From UBA8437 sp003445035 (GTDB lineage Bacteria; Planctomycetota; Planctomycetia; Planctomycetales; Planctomycetaceae): 50,531 nucleotides of DNA. Within the stretch, counting starts at the first letter, position 1, and every line of letters begins with the position of its first letter. Made by a program: the position numbers and the translations under genes. The DNA lies in the NCBI GenBank assembly GCA_937901285.1, contig CALCHI010000241.1, forward strand, positions 1 through 50,531, read 5' to 3'. The notes below the pieces were generated by a model, which searched no databases, was not told where the DNA came from, and saw only the letters and a list, made by a program, of their open reading frames with translations. Positions 6,776 through 15,536 of the stretch are shown here, piece by piece.

Positions 6776-8665
6776 ATGGCTTCCGATGACCCCACTTTGT
6801 CCGGTTCCGAGGACTCCCAAGGGGGCACTCCGGCCAGTTCCGGTTCACCCGGCTGGAAGGCACCTCCGCGGAGCTGGGGCGGCACGTTGCTGGCGATCGG
6901 GCCGGCCATCGTCGTCAGCGGGTCGGTGATCGGGTCGGGCGAGTTGATCAACGTGCCGGTGCAGGCGGCCAAGTTCGGCTTCGTGCTCTTCTGGGCCGTG
7001 ATCCTCAGTTGCGTCATCAAGTACTTCCTGCAGGTCGAACTCGGCCGTTACTGCCTGGTCCACAACCGCACCACAATCCAGGCGCTCAACCAGTGCCCGG
7101 GTCCAAAATTCCGTGGGACCGGCTGGATCGGCATCATCTACCTCGTCGGATACACACTTTCGGTGGTGACAGTCGGCGGAATTCTGGCCTCCACCGCCGG
7201 ACTGCTCGACAGTGTCTTCACGCTGAACGGAGTGATTCCGGGAATCGGCAGCGCTGTCGCGTCGAAGAACGCCTGGGGGTTCGTCAGCTTTGTGATCGTG
7301 TTTGCCATTCTCTGGAAAGGTGTCTACGGACACATTGAGAAATTGATCGCATTGCTGGTCTGTGGTTTCAGCCTCTCGGTCGTCGTGGCCCTGTTCCTGC
7401 TGCTGCTGTTTCCGGACCCTCGCTACCCGATCTCGCTCGCAAGCGTGTCCTCGGGCTGGTCGTTCTCACTCGGTGACATCACTCCCGGCCTGGCCGCGAT
7501 CGCCGTGGTCAGTCTACTGGGAGCTCTCGGGACAACGGCCAACGAGATGTTCATGTACCCCTACTGGATCCTGGAAAAGGGGTACGCCGACAATGTCGGT
7601 CCAGACACCGAAGACGGCTGGGCCGAACGGGCCCGTGGCTGGATCCGCGTGCTGAGAGTCGATGCCGGAGCGGCAACACTGCTGGCAACTGTGATCACCG
7701 CGGCCTACTTCCTAGTCGGCAGCGCGGTCTTCAGCACAGACCAACTGACGGTCAATCCCGACGGAAGCTCGCCGGAGATAAAGGACTGGAAGCGAGCCTG
7801 CACAGCACTTCAGTCGGCGAGCCAGTCCGAGACGAACGGTCCCGCAAAACAGATCTGGAGTTCCCTGACACCGGACGGGCAGGCCTCCATCAGGCAGGGC
7901 GCTGCCTCCACTGAAACCGAGGTGAGTTCCGACGAAGTGGGACTGGCGGCGTTGAACGCACTCATCGGGAGCCGGGACCTGTACTCGGCTGAGGCGTTCG
8001 CAACGCTCCGTGATGGAGAAGACGACAACCAGGAAATCGCTGACCAGGGCGCCACCCTGGCCAATCAGGTGGACGCCAACGGCATCGATTCACTCACCGC
8101 CAACGAAGTCCAGAGACTCAATCGCATGCTGCTGGACGCGACATTGGGCACCGAGGCCATCGTGCCAACCGTGCCGGGCGGAATGTCGATCGTTCACCAA
8201 CTCTCGAGAATCTACACCGATACCTACGGAGCCTGGTCCTACGGCATCTTCATGTTCGGGGGCTTCTGCACGCTGTACTCAACGATCATCGTTGTCGTTG
8301 CTGCTTCAGGTCGCATGTGGACCGATCTGCTCTCGAGCATGGGAGTGATCAACTACGAGGATGCAACCGCGCGTCGCCGTTTCAACCGCATCTTCCAGAA
8401 CCTCTACCTGGCGGCCTTCCTGGGAATCACCTGGTTCATCCCCAGCAGCCCGGAAATCCTCGTCATCATGGGCCAGACCATCAACGGGGCCTTCAACACG
8501 CCCCTGCTGATGTTTGGGATTGCCTGGCTCGCTTTTCATACCGACAAGCGTCTGCGGATGAGCCGGACCACGGGAATTCTGCTGATTGTCACCATCCTGA
8601 TCATCGCCGCCTGCCTGCTCTACGGGCTCGGGTTGACGCTGACGGCTGGCGGCGGGGGACATTAG
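6776..8665 (+). CDS. Divergent Nramp-family (LeuT-fold) membrane transporter with inserted soluble domain
   Basis: The ATG at 6776 gives 629 residues. Hydrophobic helices begin at about residue 36. The first (IGPAIVVSGSVIGSGELI) aligns in position with Nramp TM1 but has GSGE where metal-transporting Nramp proteins carry Asp-Pro-Gly-Asn. The TM6 region reads ANEMFMYPYWILEKGY (about 255-270). Roughly eleven helices can be counted. A hydrophilic, Ala/Ser/Asp-rich segment of about 145 residues (about 323-468) separates the helix ending GSAVFST from the one beginning near IFMFGGFCTLYS. Planctomycete proteins of this type are commonly annotated as Nramp divalent metal transporters. Given the missing DPGN ligands, the ion specificity is open, and transport of Mn or Fe should not be assumed. 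It stands alone, divergent from the rpoD unit. Confidence 0.7.
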   Translation: MASDDPTLSGSEDSQGGTPASSGSPGWKAPPRSWGGTLLAIGPAIVVSGSVIGSGELINVPVQAAKFGFVLFWAVILSCVIKYFLQVELGRYCLVHNRTTIQALNQCPGPKFRGTGWIGIIYLVGYTLSVVTVGGILASTAGLLDSVFTLNGVIPGIGSAVASKNAWGFVSFVIVFAILWKGVYGHIEKLIALLVCGFSLSVVVALFLLLLFPDPRYPISLASVSSGWSFSLGDITPGLAAIAVVSLLGALGTTANEMFMYPYWILEKGYADNVGPDTEDGWAERARGWIRVLRVDAGAATLLATVITAAYFLVGSAVFSTDQLTVNPDGSSPEIKDWKRACTALQSASQSETNGPAKQIWSSLTPDGQASIRQGAASTETEVSSDEVGLAALNALIGSRDLYSAEAFATLRDGEDDNQEIADQGATLANQVDANGIDSLTANEVQRLNRMLLDATLGTEAIVPTVPGGMSIVHQLSRIYTDTYGAWSYGIFMFGGFCTLYSTIIVVVAASGRMWTDLLSSMGVINYEDATARRRFNRIFQNLYLAAFLGITWFIPSSPEILVIMGQTINGAFNTPLLMFGIAWLAFHTDKRLRMSRTTGILLIVTILIIAACLLYGLGLTLTAGGGGH

Positions 8666-8672
8666 GAGGACC

Positions 8673-8705
8673 GGGGAAGGGACGGCGACCGGGGGCCCCT
8701 TCTCC
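8673..8705. terminator. Convergent hairpin after the transporter gene
   Basis: GGGGAAGGG at 8673-8681 can pair with CCCTTCTCC at 8697-8705 (nine pairs, one G-T) around a 15-base loop. It lies in the 77 bp between two convergent genes, which is where a bidirectional terminator would be expected. No T tract follows on either side, so the call is tentative. Confidence 0.3.
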
Positions 8706-8742
8706 AGGCCCGCAGTGCTGTTCCTGTCGGTGGAGTCCTCGG

Positions 8743-11700
8743 TTACCAGCCGCGCTGGTAACGGGTGTTGAATCTGCGATGCAGCCGATCGCGCGGCTCG
8801 ACCGGGCGGCCGGTCTCGGGCAACGGCCCCACCGTGCTGCCGTTGCCGGTGTAGAGATCCATGTCCTTGCACCAGCCGACCGTCTCGAGCACCAGCCTTC
8901 GGGTCCAGCCCTTCGGAGGCCCGCTCTCTGGAGCCTCGAACTCGACGTGGATCTCCTCGCCCGGACCGAAGATCGCCACCGCGTCGTCTGCGGTGCCGAC
9001 CAGTTCCTCGACCGCTCCGAACCGGGTGTAGAACCCCTCGGGGTCGATGATCTCGGGGTGTGCAGCCCGGGTGGTGTAGTCAAAATGCGGCCGGAACTGT
9101 TCCTTCAACTGCCGCACCATGAAACCGCTCTCCCGCAGGTCCGCCACGACCAGCTTCATCTCCCGCCGGGCCAGTTCCGGGCAGTCCTCGCTGCGGATCA
9201 CCGTCAACCGGTCCCAGTAGATCTCGAGGTTGGTCCTCAATCTCAGCGCCGTCGTCCCCTGCGGCAGCCTGTCGGTCGGCAGCGGAAGAGCCATCTGGCG
9301 GGGCATCCCGCCGGGGTACCCGAAGCTCGCCGCCAACTCGACCCAGTTCCCGTTGGCATCTCGGGCCTCCAGAGTCGGTGGTTCGAATGCCGCCTTGGCC
9401 TGCCAGGCCGAAAACGCCGTCTGCGAATAGGGGAATTCGACCCAGCCGTCGGCCAGCAGTACCGGTCGGCCCGGCCCCCGGTCCAGCGGCTCGGAAAACT
9501 CCATCACCAGCACGTGTTCGCCGGCCAGGCGGCCCAGGAACCGGCCATCCAGCCGCCCCACCTCGGCCGCGCGGTGGTCGACGCTGCGGACCCGTGAGGT
9601 CACATCCTCGCCCCGTTCGTTGGTAACCCGCTCCGGGTCCTGGGCAATCCGGTAGGTGATCGGCCGGCCCGTCGGATCCGGTAGCGCGGTGGCCAGTCGT
9701 TCGTCGAGCACCATCTGCCAACCCGGCGGCACGTCCCAGGCCACCAGCCCCACCCGGTCCAGGTACGTCAGTTCGGGCATCGGCTCGGTCAGCTTCAACC
9801 GGAATCGCCCGTCGACCGGCCGGGCCAGGCCCGCCGGCAGCAGGAAGTTCTCGGTCGGATCCGACGGCGCGTAGGTGCCCGGTTCGACCAGGTAGCCCAT
9901 CCCACCGACGGCCAGCAGGTCGCTGACGAATCGGTAGCCGGTACCGTCCCAGGCGAACAGCACCGGGCAACTGGTCGGCATCTTGTCCTCTTCCTCGATC
10001 ACGTGGCGAACCCCGGCGGCCAGGTTCAGCCGGGCCTGGGTGACCCCCTCGGACCAGATGATCTTCAGGAAATCGGCACGCTCGGCGCCGGCCGATCCCA
10101 TCGCCACCGGCTGCAGGCTCTGTCCCGCACCCGAATCGGCCGGCAGGGAATCCCCACGGAAGGTCCGGCCCCCGGCACGGACGAGCACGGTGTTGCCCAG
10201 CCCCGACGCATTGGACCGTTCACGATATCTGCCCTTCTTTTTTCCCGACAGCGCGATCGAGAAGAACCGGTGACGACCGCCACCGGCGGCCCACACCATC
10301 GGCGGCCCGTCGACCGTGGCTCCCACAACCGCCGGGCCGCGGGCGTGGTCGATCACGACCGTGGTCCACGTGCCCAGCGGGTCGTGTTCGCCCGAATCGG
10401 CCAGGTCGAGCAAGTCGAATTTCTCCAGGTCGGCCGGCAACACCCAGGCCGACCAGCCACTGGTCCCCACCAGCAGCTCGACTCGCCCGTCACCGGTCAC
10501 ATCCGCCAGGGCGATCCGCACCGTTCCCTCGCCGATCGCTCCGGTGGTGGCCCCGAATCCCAACAGCATCTTGTCCCACTTCCCGTCGGGCTTGCGGGTC
10601 CAGCGAACCAGCGAGGCGGAATCGACCGCGTAGAGTTCGACCTGGCCGTCGGCATCGACGTCCCCGGCCACCGCGGCCGTGAACGGTGCCCCGGCCAACT
10701 GGCCGGGTGTCTTCTCGGCGTGATAACGCCAGCTGCGATCGTTCCACAACAGGACGTTCCCGACCGGTTTGGCTTCATCCGCTTTGCCCGGAGGGCCCAG
10801 CAACAGGATGTCCAGGTCACGGTCGCCGTCAAAATCGGCAACAACGGTGGATGCCGATATCGCGCCCGAACGATCAACGCCCACCTTGGCGCTGATGTCC
10901 TCGAACGTGCCGTCCCGGTTGTTGTTGAGCAGTTGGGCGGGCTTGTCGCGGTGGATCAGCAGCAGGTCCAGGTCGGCGTCATGATCGAGATCCAGGCAGA
11001 CGCCGTCGATCGTCTCGGCGTCGTCCCCGGCCGCCTTGGCCTTGGCCGTCACGTCGCTCCACTCCCCAGCCTTCGACTGCCGCCACAACTGGTTGGGTCC
11101 CCTGCGACACAGGTAAACATCGACCAGTCCGTCATTGTCGAAGTCGCCCCACAACGGTGCGACCACGTCGGGCACCGCGGCCAGCGGGTGGTCCTTGTCC
11201 ATCGAGAATCCATCGAGTCCCCTGGTCGGATCCGATCCCAGCAGCACGTGATTGCCGTCGGCAGCGACCAGGAACAGGTCCTGGTATCCGTCGCCGTTGA
11301 TGTCGCATGTGGTCAGGCTGGCCCCGGCAGGCATCCGGACCGACCCGGCCGACGCGATTTCTGCGGGGGGCTCGAACAGCGGACCTTCGGGCCGCTTGAC
11401 CGGCTGCACCTCGCCGGGAGAAAGCCCGGCGCGGATGGCCAGCCCCTTGGCACCCATCAGCGTGTACTTGTAGTCGAAGATGACCGACAGCGGGTGATTG
11501 CGGAGCAGGCTGAACTCCTCCATGTGCCGCCCCGATTCTTCGTATTTCTTCTCCTGCCTCAACAGGTCCCAGCAACGGTAGTGGGCCGACTGGAAATACG
11601 GCTCCAGTTGCAGAGCCTTCTGGTACCACTCGATCGCCTCGGCTGAGTGATCGTCTTCCAGGCAACGGGCCAGGAAGTAAGCCGAGTGCGGATCGCGGGG

Positions 11701-12174
11701 GTCCTGCTTGACGGCTCGCTGGAACTGAACCTCCGCCTGGCCGATGCGGGCGGCGTGGAACAGCGAGATGCCCAGGCAATAGGTCGCCTCGGCGTGGTCG
11801 GGATCGGCGGCGACGACCTCCTCGAGAATCGGGACGGCCGAAGCTCCTTTCTGGGTGTGCTGGAGCACGGCGATGGCCAGGTTGACCTTGGCGTCAAGCC
11901 AACCGGGATTGTCATCGACCAGTTTCTGGAAGACCGCCATCGCCTTGGAGTACTCGTACTGCTCCATCAGCCCGGCGCCACGGTTGTTCTCCGAAACCAG
12001 CTCGGCGGTCACCCGGAACGGCGGATCGGCCGCCTGGCCGTTCTGGCCCGAAGTCCCGCTTCCCCCGGCATCAGGGGCCGGCGGGTCGTCGAAACAACCG
12101 GCCAGCAGGCCCAGCAGCAGCAGAACGACAATCCCCCACCCGGACTGTGGCACTCGACATCGGTCCTCGATCAT
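8743..12174 (-). CDS. Giant lipoprotein with TPR, FG-GAP/VCBS and ASPIC/UnbV-like domains (CRTAC1 type)
   Basis: This 1143-residue protein has an N-terminal lipoprotein signal (hydrophobic run then LLAGC, Cys27). About five tetratricopeptide repeats follow at residues 60-220. A propeller of FG-GAP/VCBS repeats follows at about 300-650, shown by calcium-type loops such as DINGDGYQDL, DFDNDGLVDVYL, DLDHDADLDLLL, DFDGDRDLDILLL and DVTGDGRVELLV. An ASPIC/UnbV-like segment (about 660-745, VRAGGRTFRG...) leads to a conserved C-terminal region of roughly 400 residues starting at CPVLFAWDGTGYRFVSDLLA. The propeller-plus-TPR layout suggests a calcium-stabilised surface or periplasmic binding protein; no catalytic motif is evident. 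Its ATG overlaps the stop of the upstream nitrilase gene (ATGA at 12171-12174), so the two are very likely co-translated. Confidence 0.85.
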   Translation of the reverse strand: MIEDRCRVPQSGWGIVVLLLLGLLAGCFDDPPAPDAGGSGTSGQNGQAADPPFRVTAELVSENNRGAGLMEQYEYSKAMAVFQKLVDDNPGWLDAKVNLAIAVLQHTQKGASAVPILEEVVAADPDHAEATYCLGISLFHAARIGQAEVQFQRAVKQDPRDPHSAYFLARCLEDDHSAEAIEWYQKALQLEPYFQSAHYRCWDLLRQEKKYEESGRHMEEFSLLRNHPLSVIFDYKYTLMGAKGLAIRAGLSPGEVQPVKRPEGPLFEPPAEIASAGSVRMPAGASLTTCDINGDGYQDLFLVAADGNHVLLGSDPTRGLDGFSMDKDHPLAAVPDVVAPLWGDFDNDGLVDVYLCRRGPNQLWRQSKAGEWSDVTAKAKAAGDDAETIDGVCLDLDHDADLDLLLIHRDKPAQLLNNNRDGTFEDISAKVGVDRSGAISASTVVADFDGDRDLDILLLGPPGKADEAKPVGNVLLWNDRSWRYHAEKTPGQLAGAPFTAAVAGDVDADGQVELYAVDSASLVRWTRKPDGKWDKMLLGFGATTGAIGEGTVRIALADVTGDGRVELLVGTSGWSAWVLPADLEKFDLLDLADSGEHDPLGTWTTVVIDHARGPAVVGATVDGPPMVWAAGGGRHRFFSIALSGKKKGRYRERSNASGLGNTVLVRAGGRTFRGDSLPADSGAGQSLQPVAMGSAGAERADFLKIIWSEGVTQARLNLAAGVRHVIEEEDKMPTSCPVLFAWDGTGYRFVSDLLAVGGMGYLVEPGTYAPSDPTENFLLPAGLARPVDGRFRLKLTEPMPELTYLDRVGLVAWDVPPGWQMVLDERLATALPDPTGRPITYRIAQDPERVTNERGEDVTSRVRSVDHRAAEVGRLDGRFLGRLAGEHVLVMEFSEPLDRGPGRPVLLADGWVEFPYSQTAFSAWQAKAAFEPPTLEARDANGNWVELAASFGYPGGMPRQMALPLPTDRLPQGTTALRLRTNLEIYWDRLTVIRSEDCPELARREMKLVVADLRESGFMVRQLKEQFRPHFDYTTRAAHPEIIDPEGFYTRFGAVEELVGTADDAVAIFGPGEEIHVEFEAPESGPPKGWTRRLVLETVGWCKDMDLYTGNGSTVGPLPETGRPVEPRDRLHRRFNTRYQRGW

Positions 12175-13190
12175 GGGTTCTCTCCCGTCGTTCCAGCCGG
12201 GCCCGTTCCCGACCGTTCCCGTCCCCGGTCGATCCGCCCGCGTATCTCGTCGCCGGTCAGCGGGTGGCTGGCGGCCGGCGGTAGCCAGGACTGTTCGAGG
12301 TAGGTGTGGACTTCGCTGCGGAGATGGCTCCGCATGTCGTGGCCGACCCGACGCTGCCGTTCGGCCCGCAACGCGGCCAGGTCGATCGGAGCCACCACCA
12401 CCTTCTCACCCGGTCCCGCATCGGCCTGGGCCAAGACCCGGCCGTCAAAGTCGACCACCATGCTTCCACCCGGCCAACTGAACGGCGGGTAGTTTTCGAA
12501 GGCCGCTCCCTGGTTGCAGGCAACAACATAGGCGGTGTTCTCGACCGCGCGGGCCCGGTTGAACAGCGTCCACCAGTCCATCGGTGGCGTCGCTCCCCAG
12601 GGATCCATGTAGGCCGAGACCCGGATCAGCACCTCGGCCCCGTTGAAGGCCAGTTGCCGGATCGTCTCGGGGAACAACCAGTCGTAACAGATCGCCGCAC
12701 CCAGTTTTCCCAGTTCGGTATCGACCACCGGAAAGGGATCGTCGGTGTAACCGTCCAGGTCGTGGGGGCTGGCGTGCAGTTCCCAGGGGATCCACGGGTT
12801 GACCTTGCGGTACTTCGACAGCACGCCGTCGGCCCCGACCAGGCAGGTGGTGTTGAACAGCACGCCGGGCCAGTCCGGGTCGGTTTCGATGAACGACCCG
12901 GTCTGCACCAGGCAGCCGTACTTGGCCGCCAGGGCCTGGTAGGCCTCGGTGTGTTCGTTGGGGATCTCGACGGCCAGCCGACTGGTGAGCATCTCGACCG
13001 AGTCGTAGATCGGAGCGGCGTGAGCAAACTCGGGGAAAACCAGCAGGCGAACATCGTGGAACGGTTCGTAGCCGACGATCGTCTGCTCGGCGATCGCACA
13101 CATCCGGCGTGTCCGCTCGCCGATCTCCTCCCGGTCCGACGGGCAGGGAAAGTCGGTCTGGCAACAGGCGGCGTAGTAGCGTTCGGTCAT
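12171..13190 (-). CDS. Carbon-nitrogen hydrolase (nitrilase superfamily)
   Basis: The protein is 339 residues with the full Glu-Lys-Cys catalytic triad: Glu54 in LLVFPEFAH, Lys129 in LSKYRKVNPW and Cys168 in GAAICYDWLFPE. It has no signal peptide, so it should act in the cytoplasm on an amide, nitrile or N-carbamoyl substrate. The tail beyond about residue 290 is Arg-rich and not part of the core fold. The substrate cannot be read from sequence; aliphatic amidase- or formamidase-like activity is plausible. It lies 71 bp downstream of an amino-acid permease gene and overlaps the following FG-GAP lipoprotein gene by four bases. That spacing suggests an operon in which the permease supplies the substrate. 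Confidence 0.88.
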   Translation of the reverse strand: MTERYYAACCQTDFPCPSDREEIGERTRRMCAIAEQTIVGYEPFHDVRLLVFPEFAHAAPIYDSVEMLTSRLAVEIPNEHTEAYQALAAKYGCLVQTGSFIETDPDWPGVLFNTTCLVGADGVLSKYRKVNPWIPWELHASPHDLDGYTDDPFPVVDTELGKLGAAICYDWLFPETIRQLAFNGAEVLIRVSAYMDPWGATPPMDWWTLFNRARAVENTAYVVACNQGAAFENYPPFSWPGGSMVVDFDGRVLAQADAGPGEKVVVAPIDLAALRAERQRRVGHDMRSHLRSEVHTYLEQSWLPPAASHPLTGDEIRGRIDRGRERSGTGPAGTTGENP

Positions 13191-13261
13191 GGTGACCCGG
13201 TGTGTGAAGACTGGCTGGGATTCCTACGAACAGATGACCGGAAGCGAGAGAAGGAAACCCG

Positions 13262-15349
13262 TCAAATGATCAATCGCACCCCACCCAGGCTCGCCTGGTC
13301 GTACTTGAACTTCTTGCCGTGTGATCCGATGAACATCAGGTTCTTGGGGATTCCCCATTCCTCGGAATACCGGTGGATCAGTGCCGGGCTGAACGTCCCT
13401 TCCAGTTCGACGAACTCGAGATCGATTTCGGGATACGCGTCGTCGAGCACCTTGAGGTCAACCTCGAGCTTGGTGGTCTCTTCGGATGGATGCTCAACCA
13501 CCGTCACCACCTTGATCCGCTTGGTCTGCTCGTTGTCGCGAACGTACTCGACGGCCCGTCGCAGGTTGTCCACCATGTCGCCGCGGGTGAAGAAGACAAC
13601 CTGTTGTGAGTTGATCTGGTCAATCTTCTTGTCGATTCCCCTGGAAATGTTCCCCAGGAACCTGGCCACCCACTTGCTGTGATACCGGATGGCCAGACAC
13701 GCCGCCTTCAGCAGGATGACCCTCCAGAGCATGAGCATCACAACCGCCAGGGCGGGGATGAAGTAGTACAGGAAGACCATGAAGTAGTCGGGCTTGTCGA
13801 CGGCGATACCGGCCAGCGCAGCGGCCGCGGCGGCGGTGGCGATCAGCACGAAGATCCAGGGAGCCCGCTCGGGCTGGGCACCGGCCAGCCTCGCGCGACG
13901 CACTTTCAGCAGCATGTTGCCCACGGCGAACAGGACCATCACCGACAGGAACGACAGCGTGTAGACGCCGGCCAGCGCGTCGAGTGCCCCACCGGTGACC
14001 ACCAGGACCGAGACCGCCAGGATGAAGAAGGCGATGATGATCCGGTGCGTGGTGCCGAACCGCTTGTTCTTCTTCAACAGGAACTGGGGCAGACAGCGGT
14101 CGAGTGTCATGCGGTGGACCAGCCCGGTCACACCGACGTAACTGGTCAACACGGCTCCACTGAGTACCAGCGCGGCGTCGATGGAAATCAAGAGCTTCAG
14201 CCAGCCGCCGGCGGTCACATCGCCCAGGTGGGCCAGCAGGTGGTCCTGGTGGAAGCCCACCTCCTCGACGGGAAGAACCGCCAGTGTCAGGAAGGCCATG
14301 GAGGGATTGAGAATCGAGACGGCGATCCACATGTTCCTCAGCGTCTTGGGAAAGACTCCCGGCTCCTGTTCTTCAACGAAGTTTGCCGAACTCTCGAACC
14401 CCGAGATTCCCAGCATCGCAGCACAGAACCCGAAGAACAGTGCCACAAGCAGGCTCGACTCCGTCAGCACCGCCAGCCGTCGTTCATGGCCGGCAGACTC
14501 CTTCTCGTCGCCCTCGTGGACCTCGCCCTCCTGGACCAGTACCTCGAGTCCACCGGTGCCGATCCGCCACCGGCCGTGAGAGCCTTCGACCGGCGTCACC
14601 GTTTCGCCATCGACATCGAGTCCCTTCGCCTCGAGGAACGCCATGAGCGATGCCGGGAGAGTCCCATTCCCCAGGTCCTTCTCGACACGATCAATCTCCT
14701 GGTTCTTCTGGTCCGTCGTCCGGGCCTTCCGGTTCAGCATCTTGCCCGAAACGATCATCTGGCGATGGACGGGTGCCGACAGGTCCGCACCGCCCTCGAA
14801 GTTGGCACCGAGTTGGGCCTCGTCGCTGTGGCCCAGGACCCAGACGATTCCGACGATGATCAGCAGACCCAGTGTGACCAGGTGCGTCAGGAAGATCCCG
14901 ATCGCCACCTTGGCACTCTCGGTGATCCCCACGATCGTCAGGATCATGAAGACCGCCAGCAGTCCGACGGTGGCGGCGATCTCGGGCAACCCGTCCCAGA
15001 TCGAACGAACGTAGTGAACCGCCTCGATGGCCGAGATGACCGCGGTGGCCATGTAGGAGAGCAGTGTCAGGCAGGCGGCAACCGACGCCCGGGACTTGCT
15101 GGTGGTGTTCAGCAGGGCGTTGTAGGCACCGCCGTTGAGTGGCAGGGCGCCGACGACCTCGGAATAGATCTTGCGGAACAGGAACAGCACCGCCGCGACG
15201 ATCAGCAGCGAGAACGGTGACAGGTGGCCCGCGGCCATCGTGGCCAGCGCCGACACGTAGAGACAACTCGACGTGATGTCGTTGCCGCAGATCGCCGTTG
15301 CGGCCAACTGCCCCAGCTTCTTATGACCGGGTTGCTCGGGACTCGCCAT
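13262..15349 (-). CDS. APC-superfamily amino-acid permease with inserted loop and cytoplasmic C-terminal domain
   Basis: ATG at 15349 (MASPEQPGHKKLGQLAATAI) gives 695 residues and is preferred over an in-frame start at 15409 because it directly precedes the permease core. TM1 has the APC glycine motif region (ICGNDITSSCLYVSAL), and about twelve helices follow. A hydrophilic insert of roughly 115 residues (about 181-295, charged, with SGKMLNRKARTTDQKNQEID) separates the early helices from ESSLLVALFFGFCAAMLGIS. After the last helix (ending near 550) a cytoplasmic region of about 140 residues alternates beta-strand-like and helical segments (VVFFTRG, IKVVTVVEH, LMFIGSHG). It resembles a nucleotide-binding universal-stress-protein fold, as seen on some cation and amino-acid transporters. 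The substrate is unknown. It is the first gene of the operon with the nitrilase and the giant lipoprotein. Confidence 0.82.
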   Translation of the reverse strand: MASPEQPGHKKLGQLAATAICGNDITSSCLYVSALATMAAGHLSPFSLLIVAAVLFLFRKIYSEVVGALPLNGGAYNALLNTTSKSRASVAACLTLLSYMATAVISAIEAVHYVRSIWDGLPEIAATVGLLAVFMILTIVGITESAKVAIGIFLTHLVTLGLLIIVGIVWVLGHSDEAQLGANFEGGADLSAPVHRQMIVSGKMLNRKARTTDQKNQEIDRVEKDLGNGTLPASLMAFLEAKGLDVDGETVTPVEGSHGRWRIGTGGLEVLVQEGEVHEGDEKESAGHERRLAVLTESSLLVALFFGFCAAMLGISGFESSANFVEEQEPGVFPKTLRNMWIAVSILNPSMAFLTLAVLPVEEVGFHQDHLLAHLGDVTAGGWLKLLISIDAALVLSGAVLTSYVGVTGLVHRMTLDRCLPQFLLKKNKRFGTTHRIIIAFFILAVSVLVVTGGALDALAGVYTLSFLSVMVLFAVGNMLLKVRRARLAGAQPERAPWIFVLIATAAAAAALAGIAVDKPDYFMVFLYYFIPALAVVMLMLWRVILLKAACLAIRYHSKWVARFLGNISRGIDKKIDQINSQQVVFFTRGDMVDNLRRAVEYVRDNEQTKRIKVVTVVEHPSEETTKLEVDLKVLDDAYPEIDLEFVELEGTFSPALIHRYSEEWGIPKNLMFIGSHGKKFKYDQASLGGVRLII

Positions 15350-15536
15350 GTGCCTGTCCGAAACTCCCGCAATGCGGCACCGTGTCGTGCCGATATCATC
15401 AGAAACCACTCATTCCAAGGTCACCAGCCTACAGACCCTGTCACGGTTTTCACAACATCGACAGCGACCTTGCCAGGAACGACGTACGGATCTGCGGGCT
15501 TGACCGGGCACACAGCCGGATGGTACCGAGGTTTCT

